Shown: positions 8,608 through 17,972, numbered from the stretch's first letter. The stretch is 64,000 nucleotides of DNA from Planctomycetota bacterium (GCA_021413735.1 JAIOPV010000072.1:62001-126000); one strand, 5' to 3'. Program-made: numbers and translations. The notes: a model not told the origin generated them from the sequence alone.

Positions 8608-9966
8608 ATGACACGTCGCTATCTGTTCGCGCTGCTCTGTCTTTGTGTCGGTTCGCCCGCGTTCGCCGAGGAACCCAACTGGAAAGGCGGCTTCGCCACC
8701 GCCAACATCACGCCGCCACAGTTCATGTGGATGTCCGGCTACGGCGGTCGCACCACACCCGCCGACGGCAAAGAAACCGATCTCTGGGCCAAGGCGATGG
8801 TACTGGAAGCCGGCAACCGCAAACTCATTCTTGTCACGCTCGACCTTGTTGGGATCGACCGCGATGTCTCGGTGGCGACGTGCAAGATCATCATGGCGAA
8901 GCACAAGGTGCCGCGAGAAGCGATCGTGCTTTCGGTGTCGCACACACACTGCGGGCCGGTCGTCGGCACCAACCTGCGAAGCATGTACTTCTTCGATGAA
9001 ACACAAGCGAAACTCGTCGATGATTACACCGCGAAGTTGCCCGGCCTCATCCTGAAAGCGGTCGATGATGCGGTCTCGCATCTCGAACCCGTGAAGCTGA
9101 CTTCAGCGGTTGGCAATGCCGCGTTCGCCGTGAATCGCCGGACGAACAAGGAAGCTGAGGTGCCCGCGATCAAGGCCAAGGGCGAACTCAAGGGGCCGGT
9201 CGATCACGATGTTCCCGTGCTGGCCGCGCACGACGCGAAGGGCAAACTCAAGGGCATCGTGTTCGGCTACGCCTGTCACGCCACCGTGATGGGGTATCAG
9301 AAGTGGTCGGGCGATTACCCCGGCTTCGCGATGATCGAGCTTGAGAAGGCACACCCCGGCGCAGTGGCGATGTTCTGGGCTGGCTGTGGCGCCGACCAGA
9401 ACCCACTTCCGCGGCGTACCGTTGAACTCGCGAAGGACTACGGCAAACAGCTCGCCACGGCCGTTGACGCTGTGCTGTCGAAGCCAATGACTGCGGTAGC
9501 TGCGGATTCAGCCGCCACGTATGCGGAGATCGCGTTGCCCTTGGCGGAGATTCCAAGTCGGGAGGCGTTCGTGAAGGACTCGATGAGTACCGACAAGTAC
9601 ATCGCGGCCCGTGCGAAGATGCTTCTCAAGAAGATCGAAGCCGGCGAGAAGATTCCGGAGGCGTACCCGTACCCGGTGCAGACATGGCGACTCGGCAAAG
9701 TTGTCGTGCTAGTCGCGCTGGGCGGTGAAGTGGTGGTCGATTACTCGGTGCGACTGAAGAAGGAACTTGGTGCTGGCGTGTGGGTGATGGGCTACGCGAA
9801 CGACGTGATGGCGTACATTCCGAGCGCTCGCGTGCTGAAAGAAGGCGGCTACGAGGGTGCCAGCGCGATGATCTATTACGGACTGCCAACCGTGTGGGGA
9901 CCGAAGGTGGAAGAGTTGATCGTCGAGGAGATTGGCAAGCAGGTGAAGCAGGTTCGCGGGAAGTGA
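8608..9966 (+). CDS. neutral/alkaline ceramidase-like hydrolase, secreted
   Basis: This 452-aa protein has a signal peptide (residues 1-20, ending PAFA-EE). ATG 8608 is chosen because the signal peptide begins there; an upstream ATG at 8545 adds hairpin-encoded residues. The body resembles the neutral/alkaline non-lysosomal ceramidase N-terminal domain, with GGFATANITPP near the start and the metal-binding SVSHTHCGPVVG motif. Family members hydrolyse amide bonds of sphingolipids. Planctomycetes carry many paralogs whose substrates are not established, so ceramide is only a family inference. A hairpin element separates it from the convergent redoxin. Confidence 0.85.
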   Translation: MTRRYLFALLCLCVGSPAFAEEPNWKGGFATANITPPQFMWMSGYGGRTTPADGKETDLWAKAMVLEAGNRKLILVTLDLVGIDRDVSVATCKIIMAKHKVPREAIVLSVSHTHCGPVVGTNLRSMYFFDETQAKLVDDYTAKLPGLILKAVDDAVSHLEPVKLTSAVGNAAFAVNRRTNKEAEVPAIKAKGELKGPVDHDVPVLAAHDAKGKLKGIVFGYACHATVMGYQKWSGDYPGFAMIELEKAHPGAVAMFWAGCGADQNPLPRRTVELAKDYGKQLATAVDAVLSKPMTAVAADSAATYAEIALPLAEIPSREAFVKDSMSTDKYIAARAKMLLKKIEAGEKIPEAYPYPVQTWRLGKVVVLVALGGEVVVDYSVRLKKELGAGVWVMGYANDVMAYIPSARVLKEGGYEGASAMIYYGLPTVWGPKVEELIVEEIGKQVKQVRGK

Positions 9967-9971
9967 TTTCT

Positions 9972-10021
9972 TTTGCCGCTTGCGGCGTAGCGTTCTGGAG
10001 CGCTACGCCGCAAGCGGCAAA
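9972..10021. repeat. perfect 21-bp inverted repeat between convergent genes
   Basis: The arms 9972-9992 and 10001-10021 are perfect reverse complements with an 8-nt loop. The position between convergent stops (9966 and 10029) fits a bidirectional terminator. The GCCGCTTGCGGCG core recurs unpaired at 13349-13361. Confidence 0.9.
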
Positions 10022-10028
10022 GACAGTG

Positions 10029-10586
10029 TTACTTGTTGCCGGTAACCTTGGTCTTCACATCGACGACTTCGGTGCCGAGCAGTTTGCCCGTCTTCGCGGA
10101 GACGGTATTCGCGAGCAGTCCGCTCGGATCGCAACCGGCCGCGATGGAAACGATCTTCCCGCCCTTCTCGATCAGGAAGTTCGTCGGCATCGACTTCGTC
10201 TGGAAGGTGCCCCAACTGTCACCCTTCGGATCGACCGCGTAAAGCACATCCAGTTTCTTCTCGGCGGCGTACTTGGCCATCTTCGCGTCAGGCTCTTTGA
10301 ACACGTACAGGCTCACGAGCCCTTGGCCCTTGTAGGCTTCGCTCAAGCTCTGGAAGTAAGCCAGTTCCTTGTCGCAGCCGGAACAGCCGCAGGTCAGGCG
10401 AACGAGAACCGGTCCCTTCGCGGTGAGTTCGGCAAGGTCGATCACTTTGCCGCTGGCGTCTTTGATCTTGAACGCCGGAGCGGCGTTTCCGACGACAACC
10501 TTGGCACGCGGAGCCGGAGCAACTTCAGCGGCGCTGGCAACCAGCGGCAGTGAAGCAAGAAGGAGGGCAGCAGTGAGAAGACGCAT
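10029..10586 (-). CDS. secreted redoxin (AhpC/TSA thioredoxin fold)
   Basis: This 185-aa protein has a signal peptide (residues 1-20) starting at ATG 10586; the upstream ATG at 10643 would bury it. A thioredoxin-fold redoxin domain follows, with a CGCSGC active site (Cys 66, 68 and 71; the CxxC pair is 68/71) after VLVRLT. It probably acts in thiol-disulfide exchange or peroxide reduction outside the cytoplasm. Its neighbour in the divergent direction, at 10793, is also a thioredoxin-like protein. The extra cysteine at 66 is uncommon. Confidence 0.82.
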   Translation of the reverse strand: MRLLTAALLLASLPLVASAAEVAPAPRAKVVVGNAAPAFKIKDASGKVIDLAELTAKGPVLVRLTCGCSGCDKELAYFQSLSEAYKGQGLVSLYVFKEPDAKMAKYAAEKKLDVLYAVDPKGDSWGTFQTKSMPTNFLIEKGGKIVSIAAGCDPSGLLANTVSAKTGKLLGTEVVDVKTKVTGNK

Positions 10587-10792
10587 GACAGGAAACCTCG
10601 GTGGGAGTGAGATGGGATCGGGGCAGGAAGGAAAGCGTACCACGACGCAGGAACCGCGCCCAGCAGAATCACTCGCTGTTTCAGGGCGATGCAGAGACGG
10701 GAAGAGAAGTTCGGTTGACCCGGCGCTCTGGGTTGGGTATCACTCCTCGCCCGTGCCCGATCCAGGGCCGGCAAACGTGCAAGGAAGCACTC

Positions 10793-11383
10793 ATGCCGCG
10801 AACGCCTCTCTCCGCATCAGCGGTCGTTCTCGTCGTTTTCGTTGCCAGCGAATCTCAGGCCACCGCACAGGAAGTGCAATGGCGACAGGATTACGCCGCT
10901 GCCCGACGCGAAGCGACAGAAACCGGTAAGCCACTGATGTTCGACTTCGGCACCGAAAACTGCTCATGGTGTCGCAAACTCGACGCCACCACGTTCCGCG
11001 ATCCGAGGGTCGTGAAACTGCTGAACGAGCGATTCATTCCCGTGAAGATCGACGCCGACAAACACGCGAAACTCACGTCTGCCCTCGGCATCGAAAGCTA
11101 TCCGACACTCGTTCTCGCAACGCCTGAAGGAAAGGTCGCTGGTCGGCACCCCGGCTACGCAGACGCAGCGGAATTCACGACGTTCCTGAACAAAGCTCCC
11201 GCGAGTGCTCCAGTTGCAGCAGCGTCGCCACCCGCTCCGCCTGCACCAACCGCTCCCGCTGTTGTGCGACCGGTGGCAAGCGTCATCGAGTCCGACGCGG
11301 ATAAATGGCGACGTGTGAAGGAGCAGATCGACGCTGACCTCGCCGCATTGCATCCGAAGATCGCAGTTGCCCTGGAACGATGA
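10793..11383 (+). CDS. secreted thioredoxin-family protein
   Basis: The protein is 196 aa. ATG 10793 has a good AAGGAAG site at 10781-10787 and starts a signal peptide (about residues 1-26). The thioredoxin fold carries a CSWC active site (Cys 57 and 60) in FGTENCSWCRKLD, and the cis-proline loop reads ESYPTL. After residue 135 comes a Pro/Ala linker and a charged helix of about 40 residues. This resembles the DUF255/thioredoxin-7 type. It probably handles disulfides of exported proteins together with the divergent redoxin. Confidence 0.85.
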   Translation: MPRTPLSASAVVLVVFVASESQATAQEVQWRQDYAAARREATETGKPLMFDFGTENCSWCRKLDATTFRDPRVVKLLNERFIPVKIDADKHAKLTSALGIESYPTLVLATPEGKVAGRHPGYADAAEFTTFLNKAPASAPVAAASPPAPPAPTAPAVVRPVASVIESDADKWRRVKEQIDADLAALHPKIAVALER

Positions 11384-11389
11384 TCCGTT

Positions 11390-11445
11390 CGAGCCCGAGC
11401 GCCAAGCGAGGGTTCCAATGGTCCCTCGCTTGGCGCTCGGGCTCG
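11390..11445. repeat. perfect 23-bp inverted repeat, shared with 48848-48909
   Basis: The arms 11390-11412 and 11423-11445 are perfect reverse complements around a 10-nt loop. The core GAGCCCGAGCGCCAAGCGAG is identical to the arm of the element at 48848-48909. It lies between the convergent thioredoxin and sigma factor genes and could terminate both. Confidence 0.92.
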
Positions 11446-11465
11446 GACCAATGTTTGAGATGAGT

Positions 11466-12083
11466 TCAGACTCCGGGCGGTTCACCCTTCCGGAGTTGGT
11501 GTAAGCTCAACAGCGTGGCCTGCCAGCGTCGCTGCACCGTCCGCACCGCAATTCCCAAGACATCGGCCGCTTCTTCCTGGGTCATTCCCTGATAGAAGAT
11601 CAGCCCGAACACTTCTCGCTGTTCTTCCGGCAACGACGCAATCTGCCCGTGAAACTCCGCCCAATCCGCGAGAACACTTGGTTCGTGCGTCAGGTTCCCC
11701 GGATCGTGGACCTGTGGCGATTTTCCGGGTTCGCCGACGGCGCTCTCGTGATGAGCAGCTCCACATTCCGGACCCGAGTAGTGACGAGCGAGGTCGATCA
11801 ATTCGCGACGAATCTGCGTCGTGGCCAGCGAGTAGAAATCCCGTGCCGACGCGGGCCGCACCTGCTCCAAAGCTCGACACAACCGAATGAGCGCACTTTG
11901 AAGAACGTCGTCAGTCTGCGACCACCTGCGAACGCCGGGGTAATCCCGCAGCATCCGATGCGTGAGCGTTTGGAGACGGTTGCTCGCGAGCAGAATTAAG
12001 TCATTCAGCGCGGTTAAGTCGCCTTGTTGGAGGCGTGCGAGATGCACACTCAATGCGGTTCGGTTCGCGGAAATGTCCGACAT
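11466..12083 (-). CDS. ECF-type RNA polymerase sigma factor
   Basis: This is a 205-aa sigma-70 family member from ATG 12083 (an upstream ATG at 12128 is possible). Region 2 is seen around GVRRWSQTDDVLQSALIRLC, and region 4 as LPEEQREVFGLIFYQGMTQE followed by the helix-turn-helix EEAADVLGIAVRTVQRRW. The variable linker between them is longer than in classic ECF factors, as in planctomycete groups. No anti-sigma factor or zinc-finger gene lies beside it, so its signal is unknown. Confidence 0.88.
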   Translation of the reverse strand: MSDISANRTALSVHLARLQQGDLTALNDLILLASNRLQTLTHRMLRDYPGVRRWSQTDDVLQSALIRLCRALEQVRPASARDFYSLATTQIRRELIDLARHYSGPECGAAHHESAVGEPGKSPQVHDPGNLTHEPSVLADWAEFHGQIASLPEEQREVFGLIFYQGMTQEEAADVLGIAVRTVQRRWQATLLSLHQLRKGEPPGV

Positions 12084-12238
12084 GAAAGTGCATCCAACCG
12101 GCATGGCGAGGAGCGGGCAGACCGTCAAGGGATTATTTGACTGACGACTTCATCGTAACCGTGCCCTGCGGCAGAATCAAGTTGGAATCAACTCTGCGCT
12201 CACCGAGTCCGCTACACTTGGCAGAGGAGGAACTCATC

Positions 12239-12796
12239 ATGCCGCGGTTGTGGCTCGTGTTCGATGTCGAGAGCGTCGGGTTGCACGGCGAAGGGTTCGC
12301 GGTCGCGTGGGTCGTCATCGACAGCGATGGCCGCGAACTCGAAGCCCGTCGCGAATCGTGTCCCATTGCCGAGGCCGCCGGTTCGGATTCCGGACGAGCC
12401 TGGGTTCGCGACAACTGCCCTGCACTGCCCATCACCTGCGCGACACCCATCGAAGTTCGCCAGGAATTCTGGCTTGCCTGGACCCGCTGGAAGGCGGAAG
12501 GAGCCATGTTGGTCGCCGAGTGTGGTTGGCCCGTCGAAGCTCGATTTCTCGCGGCGTGCGTCGATGACGTTCGCCCAGCCGTGCGAAGCGGCAAGACACT
12601 CGCCGACAGCCCCCGCGACTTCGGTGGACCGTTCCCGCTTCACGAAGTGGCTTCCTTCCGAGTGGGTGCCGGGCAGAACTCCTGGAACAAGCCGCAACGA
12701 CTTCCGACCGAACTTCCGGAACATGACCCCCTCGCAGATGCCAGACTCTCCGCTCGGCTTCTCGTGGGGGCGTTACGGAATCGGACCGTAACTTGA
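12239..12796 (+). CDS. DnaQ-like 3'-5' exonuclease-fold protein
   Basis: The protein is 185 aa from ATG 12239, chosen because GAGGAGG lies 8-14 nt upstream. An earlier ATG at 12137 overlaps the sigma factor leader and adds non-conserved residues. The N-terminal FDVESVG carries a D-x-E pair (residues 9 and 11) typical of DEDD nucleases. The C-terminal HDPLADARLSARLL matches the H-x4-D motif of the DEDDh type. The middle is divergent. Assignment is by motif only; the substrate is unknown. Confidence 0.55.
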   Translation: MPRLWLVFDVESVGLHGEGFAVAWVVIDSDGRELEARRESCPIAEAAGSDSGRAWVRDNCPALPITCATPIEVRQEFWLAWTRWKAEGAMLVAECGWPVEARFLAACVDDVRPAVRSGKTLADSPRDFGGPFPLHEVASFRVGAGQNSWNKPQRLPTELPEHDPLADARLSARLLVGALRNRTVT

Positions 12797-12869
12797 CGTT
12801 GCCGTGAACTCTCCGGCCCTTGAAACTTCACATCGAAACTCGAAACTAACCCCCCTGCGGAGAACGCCC

Positions 12870-13349
12870 ATGAACGTTTTGATTTCTGCCGAGCAGATTC
12901 GGGAGCGGTTGGACGCGCTCGCCGTTGAGATTAGCCAGGCCTACGAAGGCAAGCCGCCGATCACCGTTGTCGGCATCCTGAACGGCTGCCTGATGTTCGT
13001 GGCCGACGTCGTTCGCAAGATCGACTTGCCGTTGCGGGTGGCGTTCATCTCGGCGTCGAGTTACCACGGCACCGCGACGACCTCCGGCAAGCTGGAAATC
13101 CACGACGGTTTGCTTCCCGATCTCACCGGGCGGCATGTGCTGCTGTTGGATGACATCCTCGATACGGGGAAGACCTTGACGCGGGTGGTCGCTCACTTGC
13201 TCGACCGTGGGGTTGCGTCGGTGAAGGTTGCGGTGTTGTTACGGAAGATTGGTCGGCAGGAGGTTCTACGGGTTAGACTTCGACGACGAGTATCGCCATC
13301 TACCCTACATCGGAGTCTTGGAAGGCGGGGAGGGGTGAACCAGTTGTAG
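12870..13349 (+). pseudogene. hpt: hypoxanthine phosphoribosyltransferase, frameshifted by internal deletion
   Basis: The first 130 residues from ATG 12870 are a normal Hpt: VVGILNGCLMFVADVVRK, the ASSYHG loop, and the PRPP-binding motif LLLDDILDTGKTL. After RKIGRQE (codon at 13260) the frame becomes nonsense. In the +1 frame the authentic C-terminus resumes at once at 13264 (FYGLDFDDEYRHLPYIGVLE) and stops at 13338. The family normally has about 18-20 residues between these parts, including the D-Y-V-G-F..P..FVVG purine-binding segment. So roughly 50 nt seem deleted, not a multiple of three. The enzyme, which salvages hypoxanthine and guanine, is probably inactive unless this is a sequencing error. 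Confidence 0.75.
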
Positions 13350-13366
13350 CCGCTTGCGGCGAACGG
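13346..13366. repeat. single copy of the 9972/10001 repeat core
   Basis: GCCGCTTGCGGCG at 13349-13361 matches the arm core of the 9972-10021 element and carries its own small palindrome. It lies at the end of the damaged hpt gene, and the frameshifted reading frame stops inside it. The rest of the gap to 13491 shows no gene. Confidence 0.65.
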
Positions 13367-13491
13367 TCGTGAACAATAGACGGGCGGAAGCCGCGAAAGT
13401 GTAGTAGGGTGGGCAGCAGTCCCAGCGAAACCAGAGCCTCGTTCATCGTGCGAGTTCGCCGAATCGTGAGAACACCGAGCCGGACACCTCG

Positions 13492-14634
13492 ATGATTAAC
13501 GTTTTCCTCCTCATTCCCGATCTCGCTTCCGGTCCAGAAGCAACCACGGCTCGGTTGTTGGCGCTGCACTCATCACGTCAGCGATTCTCCATCTCCATCG
13601 GCGTTCTCGGCTCCGCAAACGGACCAGTCGCAGACGAATTGCGAGCGGCAGATGTGCCGGTGTATTCCGTTCCCATTCGGCATTCGCTCGACCTGAAGGG
13701 CGTCAGGCAGTTGCGTCGTGCGATCCGCGAATCGGCTCCCACGGTGCTGCACATCTTCGGGCCAGACACGGCGCGAGCGGCAAGACTGATCGTGGATACG
13801 CAGGGTGAAACGGGCAACATTCCTCGGCTGGCCGTTTCTTCCGCGGCGTCCCCCACGGGTGGGCTTGGCGGCTGGTTCGCGGCCCGGTTGATCCGACGAG
13901 CCGACCGCGTGATTCCGATGACCTGGGCCGATGGCGAACGCTACCGACGACTCGGCGTTCCCGCGGAACGGCTCACTCGAATCTGCCCGGCTGCGCCCGA
14001 ACTGGCAGTGGAAACGAATCGCGAGGCAACGCTGAAGTTGATGGGTATGCCCTCGGATTCGCGGTTCATTCTCACCGACGGCCAGTTGGAACGCGGGTCC
14101 GGCCCGAAGGATGCCGTCGTTGCGTTCGACATGCTTCGCTATGAAGCACGCGATTTGCATTTGGCGGTGTTCGGTGCTGGAGTTGGAACGAGCACGCTTG
14201 AGCAATTCGGACGAGCACTGGCGTTCGACGATTTCCGTATCCACTTCCCTGATCCGAGCGAGAACAGCTTCCGGGCCGAGTTCCCGCTGACGCCCGTGAG
14301 CCGTGCGGTGGCTGTTCGCCAGGCAACGGTAGTGTGGGTTACTGCGCCGCACGGTGGAACCGACGAAGTTCTGGAAGCGATGGCAGCAAGCAAGCCGGTC
14401 GTTGCGTGGGCAACGCCAGACTTGACCGAGATCATCGACGACGGCGTGACCGGGTTCCTGGTTCCGGTCGGCGACAAGGCGATGCTCGCGGCGAAGGCAC
14501 GCTTGCTGATCGACGATCCGGACCTCGCCGCGTGGATGGGGAAAGGCGCTCGAACGCGGGCGATGGAGCGATTCCCCATCGGGCGTATGATCGAACAGTT
14601 CGGTCGAGTGTACACTGAGTTGGCCGAATCTTGA
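13492..14634 (+). CDS. family 4-type glycosyltransferase (GT-B fold)
   Basis: This 380-aa protein has an N-terminal Rossmann part ([20 protein letters not shown]) and a C-terminal sugar-nucleotide-binding part with [20 protein letters not shown] and [12 protein letters not shown], the usual E-x7-E region of GT4 enzymes. It probably transfers a sugar from an NDP-sugar to a glycan or lipid. The glgC gene follows immediately, suggesting an ADP-glucose donor, but this is inference from position. No signal peptide or membrane span is seen. Confidence 0.85.
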   Translation: MINVFLLIPDLASGPEATTARLLALHSSRQRFSISIGVLGSANGPVADELRAADVPVYSVPIRHSLDLKGVRQLRRAIRESAPTVLHIFGPDTARAARLIVDTQGETGNIPRLAVSSAASPTGGLGGWFAARLIRRADRVIPMTWADGERYRRLGVPAERLTRICPAAPELAVETNREATLKLMGMPSDSRFILTDGQLERGSGPKDAVVAFDMLRYEARDLHLAVFGAGVGTSTLEQFGRALAFDDFRIHFPDPSENSFRAEFPLTPVSRAVAVRQATVVWVTAPHGGTDEVLEAMAASKPVVAWATPDLTEIIDDGVTGFLVPVGDKAMLAAKARLLIDDPDLAAWMGKGARTRAMERFPIGRMIEQFGRVYTELAES

Positions 14635-14663
14635 CTCGCGGCGAAGGTGTGTCGGGGGTGACT

Positions 14664-15929
14664 ATGCGGAATGTTTTGACCGTGATTCTTGCAGGCGGAC
14701 GAGGTACGCGGTTGGAACCGCTCACTCGCGACCGGGCGAAGCCAGCCGTTCCCTTCGGCGGTCTGTACCGGATCATCGACTTCACCTTGTCCAACTGCAT
14801 CAACAGCGGGTTGCGGCAGATCCTCGTCGTGACGCAGTTCAAGTCGCGCAGCCTCGACAGACACATTCGCGCCGGATGGGGATTCCTCAGCAACGAACTC
14901 GGCGAATCGGTGGAAGTGCTGCCGCCACAGCAGCGAATCGACGAAACGTGGTACAAGGGCACTGCCGACGCCGTTTATCAGAACATCTACTCCATCGAAC
15001 GCGAAGAAAACGCCCAACTGACGCTGATCCTCGCTGGCGATCACATCTACAAGATGGATTACGGCAACATGGTGCAGGCCCACCGCCAACGCGGTGCGGA
15101 CGTGACCATCGGTTGCATCCCGGTTCCACTCGCCGACGTGCGACACTTCGGCATCATGCAGGCTCGCGACGACGATCGCGTGTTCTCGTTTCTTGAGAAG
15201 CCGAAATCGGCCGAGCAAATGCCGGGTGTCGATGGGCACGCGCTCGGGTCGATGGGCATTTACGTCTTCAGCACGCGGCTGATGTTCGAGTTGCTGTGCC
15301 AGGACGCAGCGAACCCCGACAGCGATCACGACTTCGGCAAGAACATCATTCCAGGCATGATCGAGGCCGGCCGGAAAGTGTACGCGTATCGCTTCCGCGA
15401 CGAGAACCGCAAGGCCGTCCCGTATTGGCGCGACGTGGGCACGCTCGACGCCTACTATCAGGCGAACATGGATCTCATCGCGATCGACCCCGTGCTGAAT
15501 CTCTACGACGCAACGTGGCCGATCCGCACGTTTCAGCCGCAGAACCCGCCGCCGAAGTTCGTGTTCAGCGGCGACGGCCCACCCGGCCAGGCTCGCCGTG
15601 GCGAGGCACACGACAGCATCATCTGCACGGGCGGCATCGTTTCGGGCGGACAGGTTCGTCGAAGCATTCTGTCGCCGCGTGTGCGTGTGAATAGCTACGC
15701 CGTGGTGGAAGATTCGATCCTGCTTGATGGCGTCGATGTGGGCCGATATTGCCGCGTGCGTCGGGCGATCATCGACAAGGAAGTGAAACTGCCGCCGTAC
15801 ACAGTGCTCGGTTACGACACGGAGTTCGATCGCAAGCGAGGTTTCACGATCACCGAGGGCGGCATCGTGGTGGTGTCGAAGGCTGAGCCGCCCGAGACAT
15901 TCCAGGCACCGAACCCGCTGCCGCATTAA
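14664..15929 (+). CDS. glgC: glucose-1-phosphate adenylyltransferase (copy 1)
   Basis: This 421-aa enzyme makes ADP-glucose from ATP and glucose-1-phosphate for glycogen synthesis. It starts with the pyrophosphorylase motif [15 protein letters not shown] and has [39 protein letters not shown] and [15 protein letters not shown] left-handed beta-helix C-terminus follows ([16 protein letters not shown]). ATG 14664 is preferred for its GGGGGTGA leader; a TTG at 14631 overlapping the upstream stop is an alternative. The glycosyltransferase is directly upstream. A second glgC lies at 26703. Confidence 0.95.
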   Translation: MRNVLTVILAGGRGTRLEPLTRDRAKPAVPFGGLYRIIDFTLSNCINSGLRQILVVTQFKSRSLDRHIRAGWGFLSNELGESVEVLPPQQRIDETWYKGTADAVYQNIYSIEREENAQLTLILAGDHIYKMDYGNMVQAHRQRGADVTIGCIPVPLADVRHFGIMQARDDDRVFSFLEKPKSAEQMPGVDGHALGSMGIYVFSTRLMFELLCQDAANPDSDHDFGKNIIPGMIEAGRKVYAYRFRDENRKAVPYWRDVGTLDAYYQANMDLIAIDPVLNLYDATWPIRTFQPQNPPPKFVFSGDGPPGQARRGEAHDSIICTGGIVSGGQVRRSILSPRVRVNSYAVVEDSILLDGVDVGRYCRVRRAIIDKEVKLPPYTVLGYDTEFDRKRGFTITEGGIVVVSKAEPPETFQAPNPLPH

Positions 15930-15937
15930 AACGGTGA

Positions 15938-16039
15938 TTAACCACAGAGGCACAGAGACACAGAGAAGACCGAGGGAAAACAGCGTTTGAACACAATTCT
16001 GCTCCTGTTTTCTCTGTGTCTCTGTGCCTCTGTGGTTAA
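15938..16039. repeat. inverted repeat of CACAGAG words between convergent genes
   Basis: The right arm (about 16005-16039) and left arm (15938 onward) are reverse complements, apart from about 9 extra nt in the left arm. Both consist of degenerate CACAGAGR words. The element overlaps the stop codon of the NUDIX gene (16036-16038). Its position between convergent stops permits a terminator role. Confidence 0.88.
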
Positions 16040-16557
16040 TCCTGCTTTCGTGTGAGTCGTTCCCACAGCAACAAACTGGTGATCGTTTTCGCGTCCTTGA
16101 TCTCTCCGCTCAGGCACATCCGAATCGCCTCGTCGAGCCGCACCGTCACCGGGTGCAATTGCTCGTCGGGTTCCAGTTGCATCGGGCCTGGGGTCAGTTC
16201 TTCCGCGATAAACAGATGCAGCTTTTCGTCCATCACGCCTGGCGAAGCGTACAGGAAGCCCAGACTTCGCCATTTCGCAGCAACGTAACCCGTTTCCTCG
16301 GCCAGTTCGCGCTCGGCGCACTTCTGCAACGGCTCGTTCGGCTCGACCGTGCCTGCTGGAACTTCCCAGAGCGTTTCGTTGATGGTGAAACGATGATTCC
16401 GCAGCAGCACGACGTGCTCGGCATCGAGAATCGGCAGAATCACGACTGCGCCGGGGTGAAGCACGACATCCCGCCGGATGGTTTTGCCATCGGGCGTGGT
16501 TGTTGTGTCGATGGCAACGCGAATTCTCCGCCCAACGTGAACAATCTCGCGCGGCAT
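16036..16557 (-). CDS. NUDIX hydrolase, ADP-ribose pyrophosphatase-like
   Basis: The protein is 173 aa from ATG 16557; longer upstream starts run through the leader of the divergent protease. The Nudix box G-x5-E-x7-REUxEExGU is complete in GTVEPNEPLQKCAE plus RELAEETGY. The following GFLYASPGVMDEK and LHLFIAEEL match the ADP-sugar/ADP-ribose branch. It probably hydrolyses ADP-ribose or ADP-glucose. The nearby glgC makes ADP-glucose one possible substrate, but this is inference. Confidence 0.88.
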   Translation of the reverse strand: MPREIVHVGRRIRVAIDTTTTPDGKTIRRDVVLHPGAVVILPILDAEHVVLLRNHRFTINETLWEVPAGTVEPNEPLQKCAERELAEETGYVAAKWRSLGFLYASPGVMDEKLHLFIAEELTPGPMQLEPDEQLHPVTVRLDEAIRMCLSGEIKDAKTITSLLLWERLTRKQD

Positions 16558-16660
16558 GATTATGAGGCTCCTGCGCTGCGGAATTGCGACATTCTGCCCG
16601 TGAGGGTAGGATGAACCCTGTCGGCCGACAACCCGTTGGCCGCGACGCGACGAGTTTCCG

Positions 16661-17851
16661 ATGCGTGATCCGATGAATTGGTCGGTGACGGTCTTCCGGG
16701 CCTTTGGCATCCCGGTCAAGGTCCACCTCTTGTTCATCATTGTGGCGCTCGGGCTATTTATCAGGCAGATGAGCGGGAAAGACAACCCACTGTCGTGGGG
16801 CGACGTTCTCGTTTTCACCGCGTTCATTCCGTTTCTCGTCATTGTGATTCACGAGTTCGGACACTGCTTCGGAGCGCGGTATGTCGATGGCGACGCAAAA
16901 GAAATCCTGATCTGGCCGCTCGGCGGTCTGGCATTTGTCGATGTTCCGCACACGCCACGCGCGAATTTCATCGCCACGGCAGCGGGGCCAGCCATGAACG
17001 TGGTGATCTGTTTGGTATGCACCCTTGGGCTTGCGATCGGCAGTTTTCTCCCGAACCTGAACCCGCTCTCCAATCCGTATGTCAGTGAGATGTACAACTT
17101 CTCCAACGAGCGGAACTACACCTCGCCGTATGGGCTGAAGCTGTACAAGCCGGAATCATCCGAACATATCCCGCAGCAGAAGCAAATCGACGAGCGACTG
17201 CGGGACGGCGGCGTGCGAGAGAAGTACGTTTACAAGCCAGAGATAGCCCTAGAGGCTGCGTTGAGCTATGGCGGCGAACGTGCTCTGGCACCGAATTGGG
17301 CGGTCTGGCTGAACCGAACGTTCTGGCTGAGTTGGGTGTTGTTCCTGTTCAACCTGATCCCAGCGTATCCGCTCGACGGCGGCCGAATGTTCCAGGCGTT
17401 TGTGTGGGCGAGAAGCGATTATCGCCGTGGTGTGACGGTTGCCGCGAACACAGGCTACTTTGTCGCGGTGATCTTCTTGATCGTGTCAATCGCGGTGAAC
17501 GAGGCACTGTTCATGGGGCTGGCGTTGTTCATGCTGTACGAAGCGTCGATGGCGTTGCACCGTTTGGAACAGGACGACGGGCCGTTCGGCTACGACTTCT
17601 CGGCTGGCTACACGAGCCTGGAGAAAGACGATGAGCCTGCACCGCGACCGAAGAAGGTGGGCTGGTACACGCGCTGGCGGCAGGCTCGACGTTCCCGCAA
17701 GCTGCAACGCGAGATCGAGGAGCGGGCCCAGGAAGAGGAACGGATGGATCAGTTGCTCGCGAAGATTGCGGCGAGCGGCAAGGCATCGCTGACGGACGAA
17801 GAGAAACGGTTCCTGGAGCGTGTGAGCGCCCGCAAACGGAACATGTCTTGA
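16661..17851 (+). CDS. site-2 protease family (M50) membrane metallopeptidase
   Basis: This 396-aa multi-pass membrane protein has the zinc site HEFGH at residues 64-68 in a transmembrane segment and the second motif NLIPAYPLDGGRMF (Asp about residue 238) supplying the third ligand. At least five hydrophobic segments are visible. Between them, about residues 125-200 form a soluble insert. The C-terminal 70 residues are a charged coiled-coil-like tail (RRSRKLQREIEERAQEEER). S2P-family enzymes cleave membrane-spanning regulators. No anti-sigma factor is adjacent. ATG 16661 or 16673 could start translation. Confidence 0.88.
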   Translation: MRDPMNWSVTVFRAFGIPVKVHLLFIIVALGLFIRQMSGKDNPLSWGDVLVFTAFIPFLVIVIHEFGHCFGARYVDGDAKEILIWPLGGLAFVDVPHTPRANFIATAAGPAMNVVICLVCTLGLAIGSFLPNLNPLSNPYVSEMYNFSNERNYTSPYGLKLYKPESSEHIPQQKQIDERLRDGGVREKYVYKPEIALEAALSYGGERALAPNWAVWLNRTFWLSWVLFLFNLIPAYPLDGGRMFQAFVWARSDYRRGVTVAANTGYFVAVIFLIVSIAVNEALFMGLALFMLYEASMALHRLEQDDGPFGYDFSAGYTSLEKDDEPAPRPKKVGWYTRWRQARRSRKLQREIEERAQEEERMDQLLAKIAASGKASLTDEEKRFLERVSARKRNMS

Positions 17852-17855
17852 CGGA

Positions 17856-17957
17856 GTGTTTGGTGTTTCGTGTTGAGTGTTTAGTTGGGCGGCTCGATCA
17901 GAAATGGTCGCGGGTTCAGTGCAGAACACTAAACACTCAACACGAAACACCAAACAC
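17856..17957. repeat. perfect 30-bp inverted repeat of GTGTTT-type words
   Basis: The arms 17856-17885 and 17928-17957 are perfect reverse complements with a 42-nt spacer. The arms are degenerate 7-8 nt words (GTGTTTG, GTGTTTC, GTGTTGA, GTGTTTA). The element lies between two plus-strand genes, 5 nt after the M50 stop and 15 nt before the hisS start. Confidence 0.92.
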
Positions 17958-17972
17958 AAACTGGAGAGTTAA

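Noticed and set aside
12870-13349. Programmed frameshift in hpt
   Set aside because: A simple shift would not restore the roughly 18-20 missing residues; a deletion explains both the frame and the length.
14139-15953. Long minus-strand open frame (604 codons) opposite glgC copy 1
   Set aside because: It is the antisense of a clear enzyme with full motifs; the product is Arg/His-rich with no domain, as expected of a GC-rich shadow frame.
15938-16039. Palindrome as a possible phage attachment site
   Set aside because: No integrase, tRNA target or direct repeat is nearby, and similar palindromes occur at many other sites.
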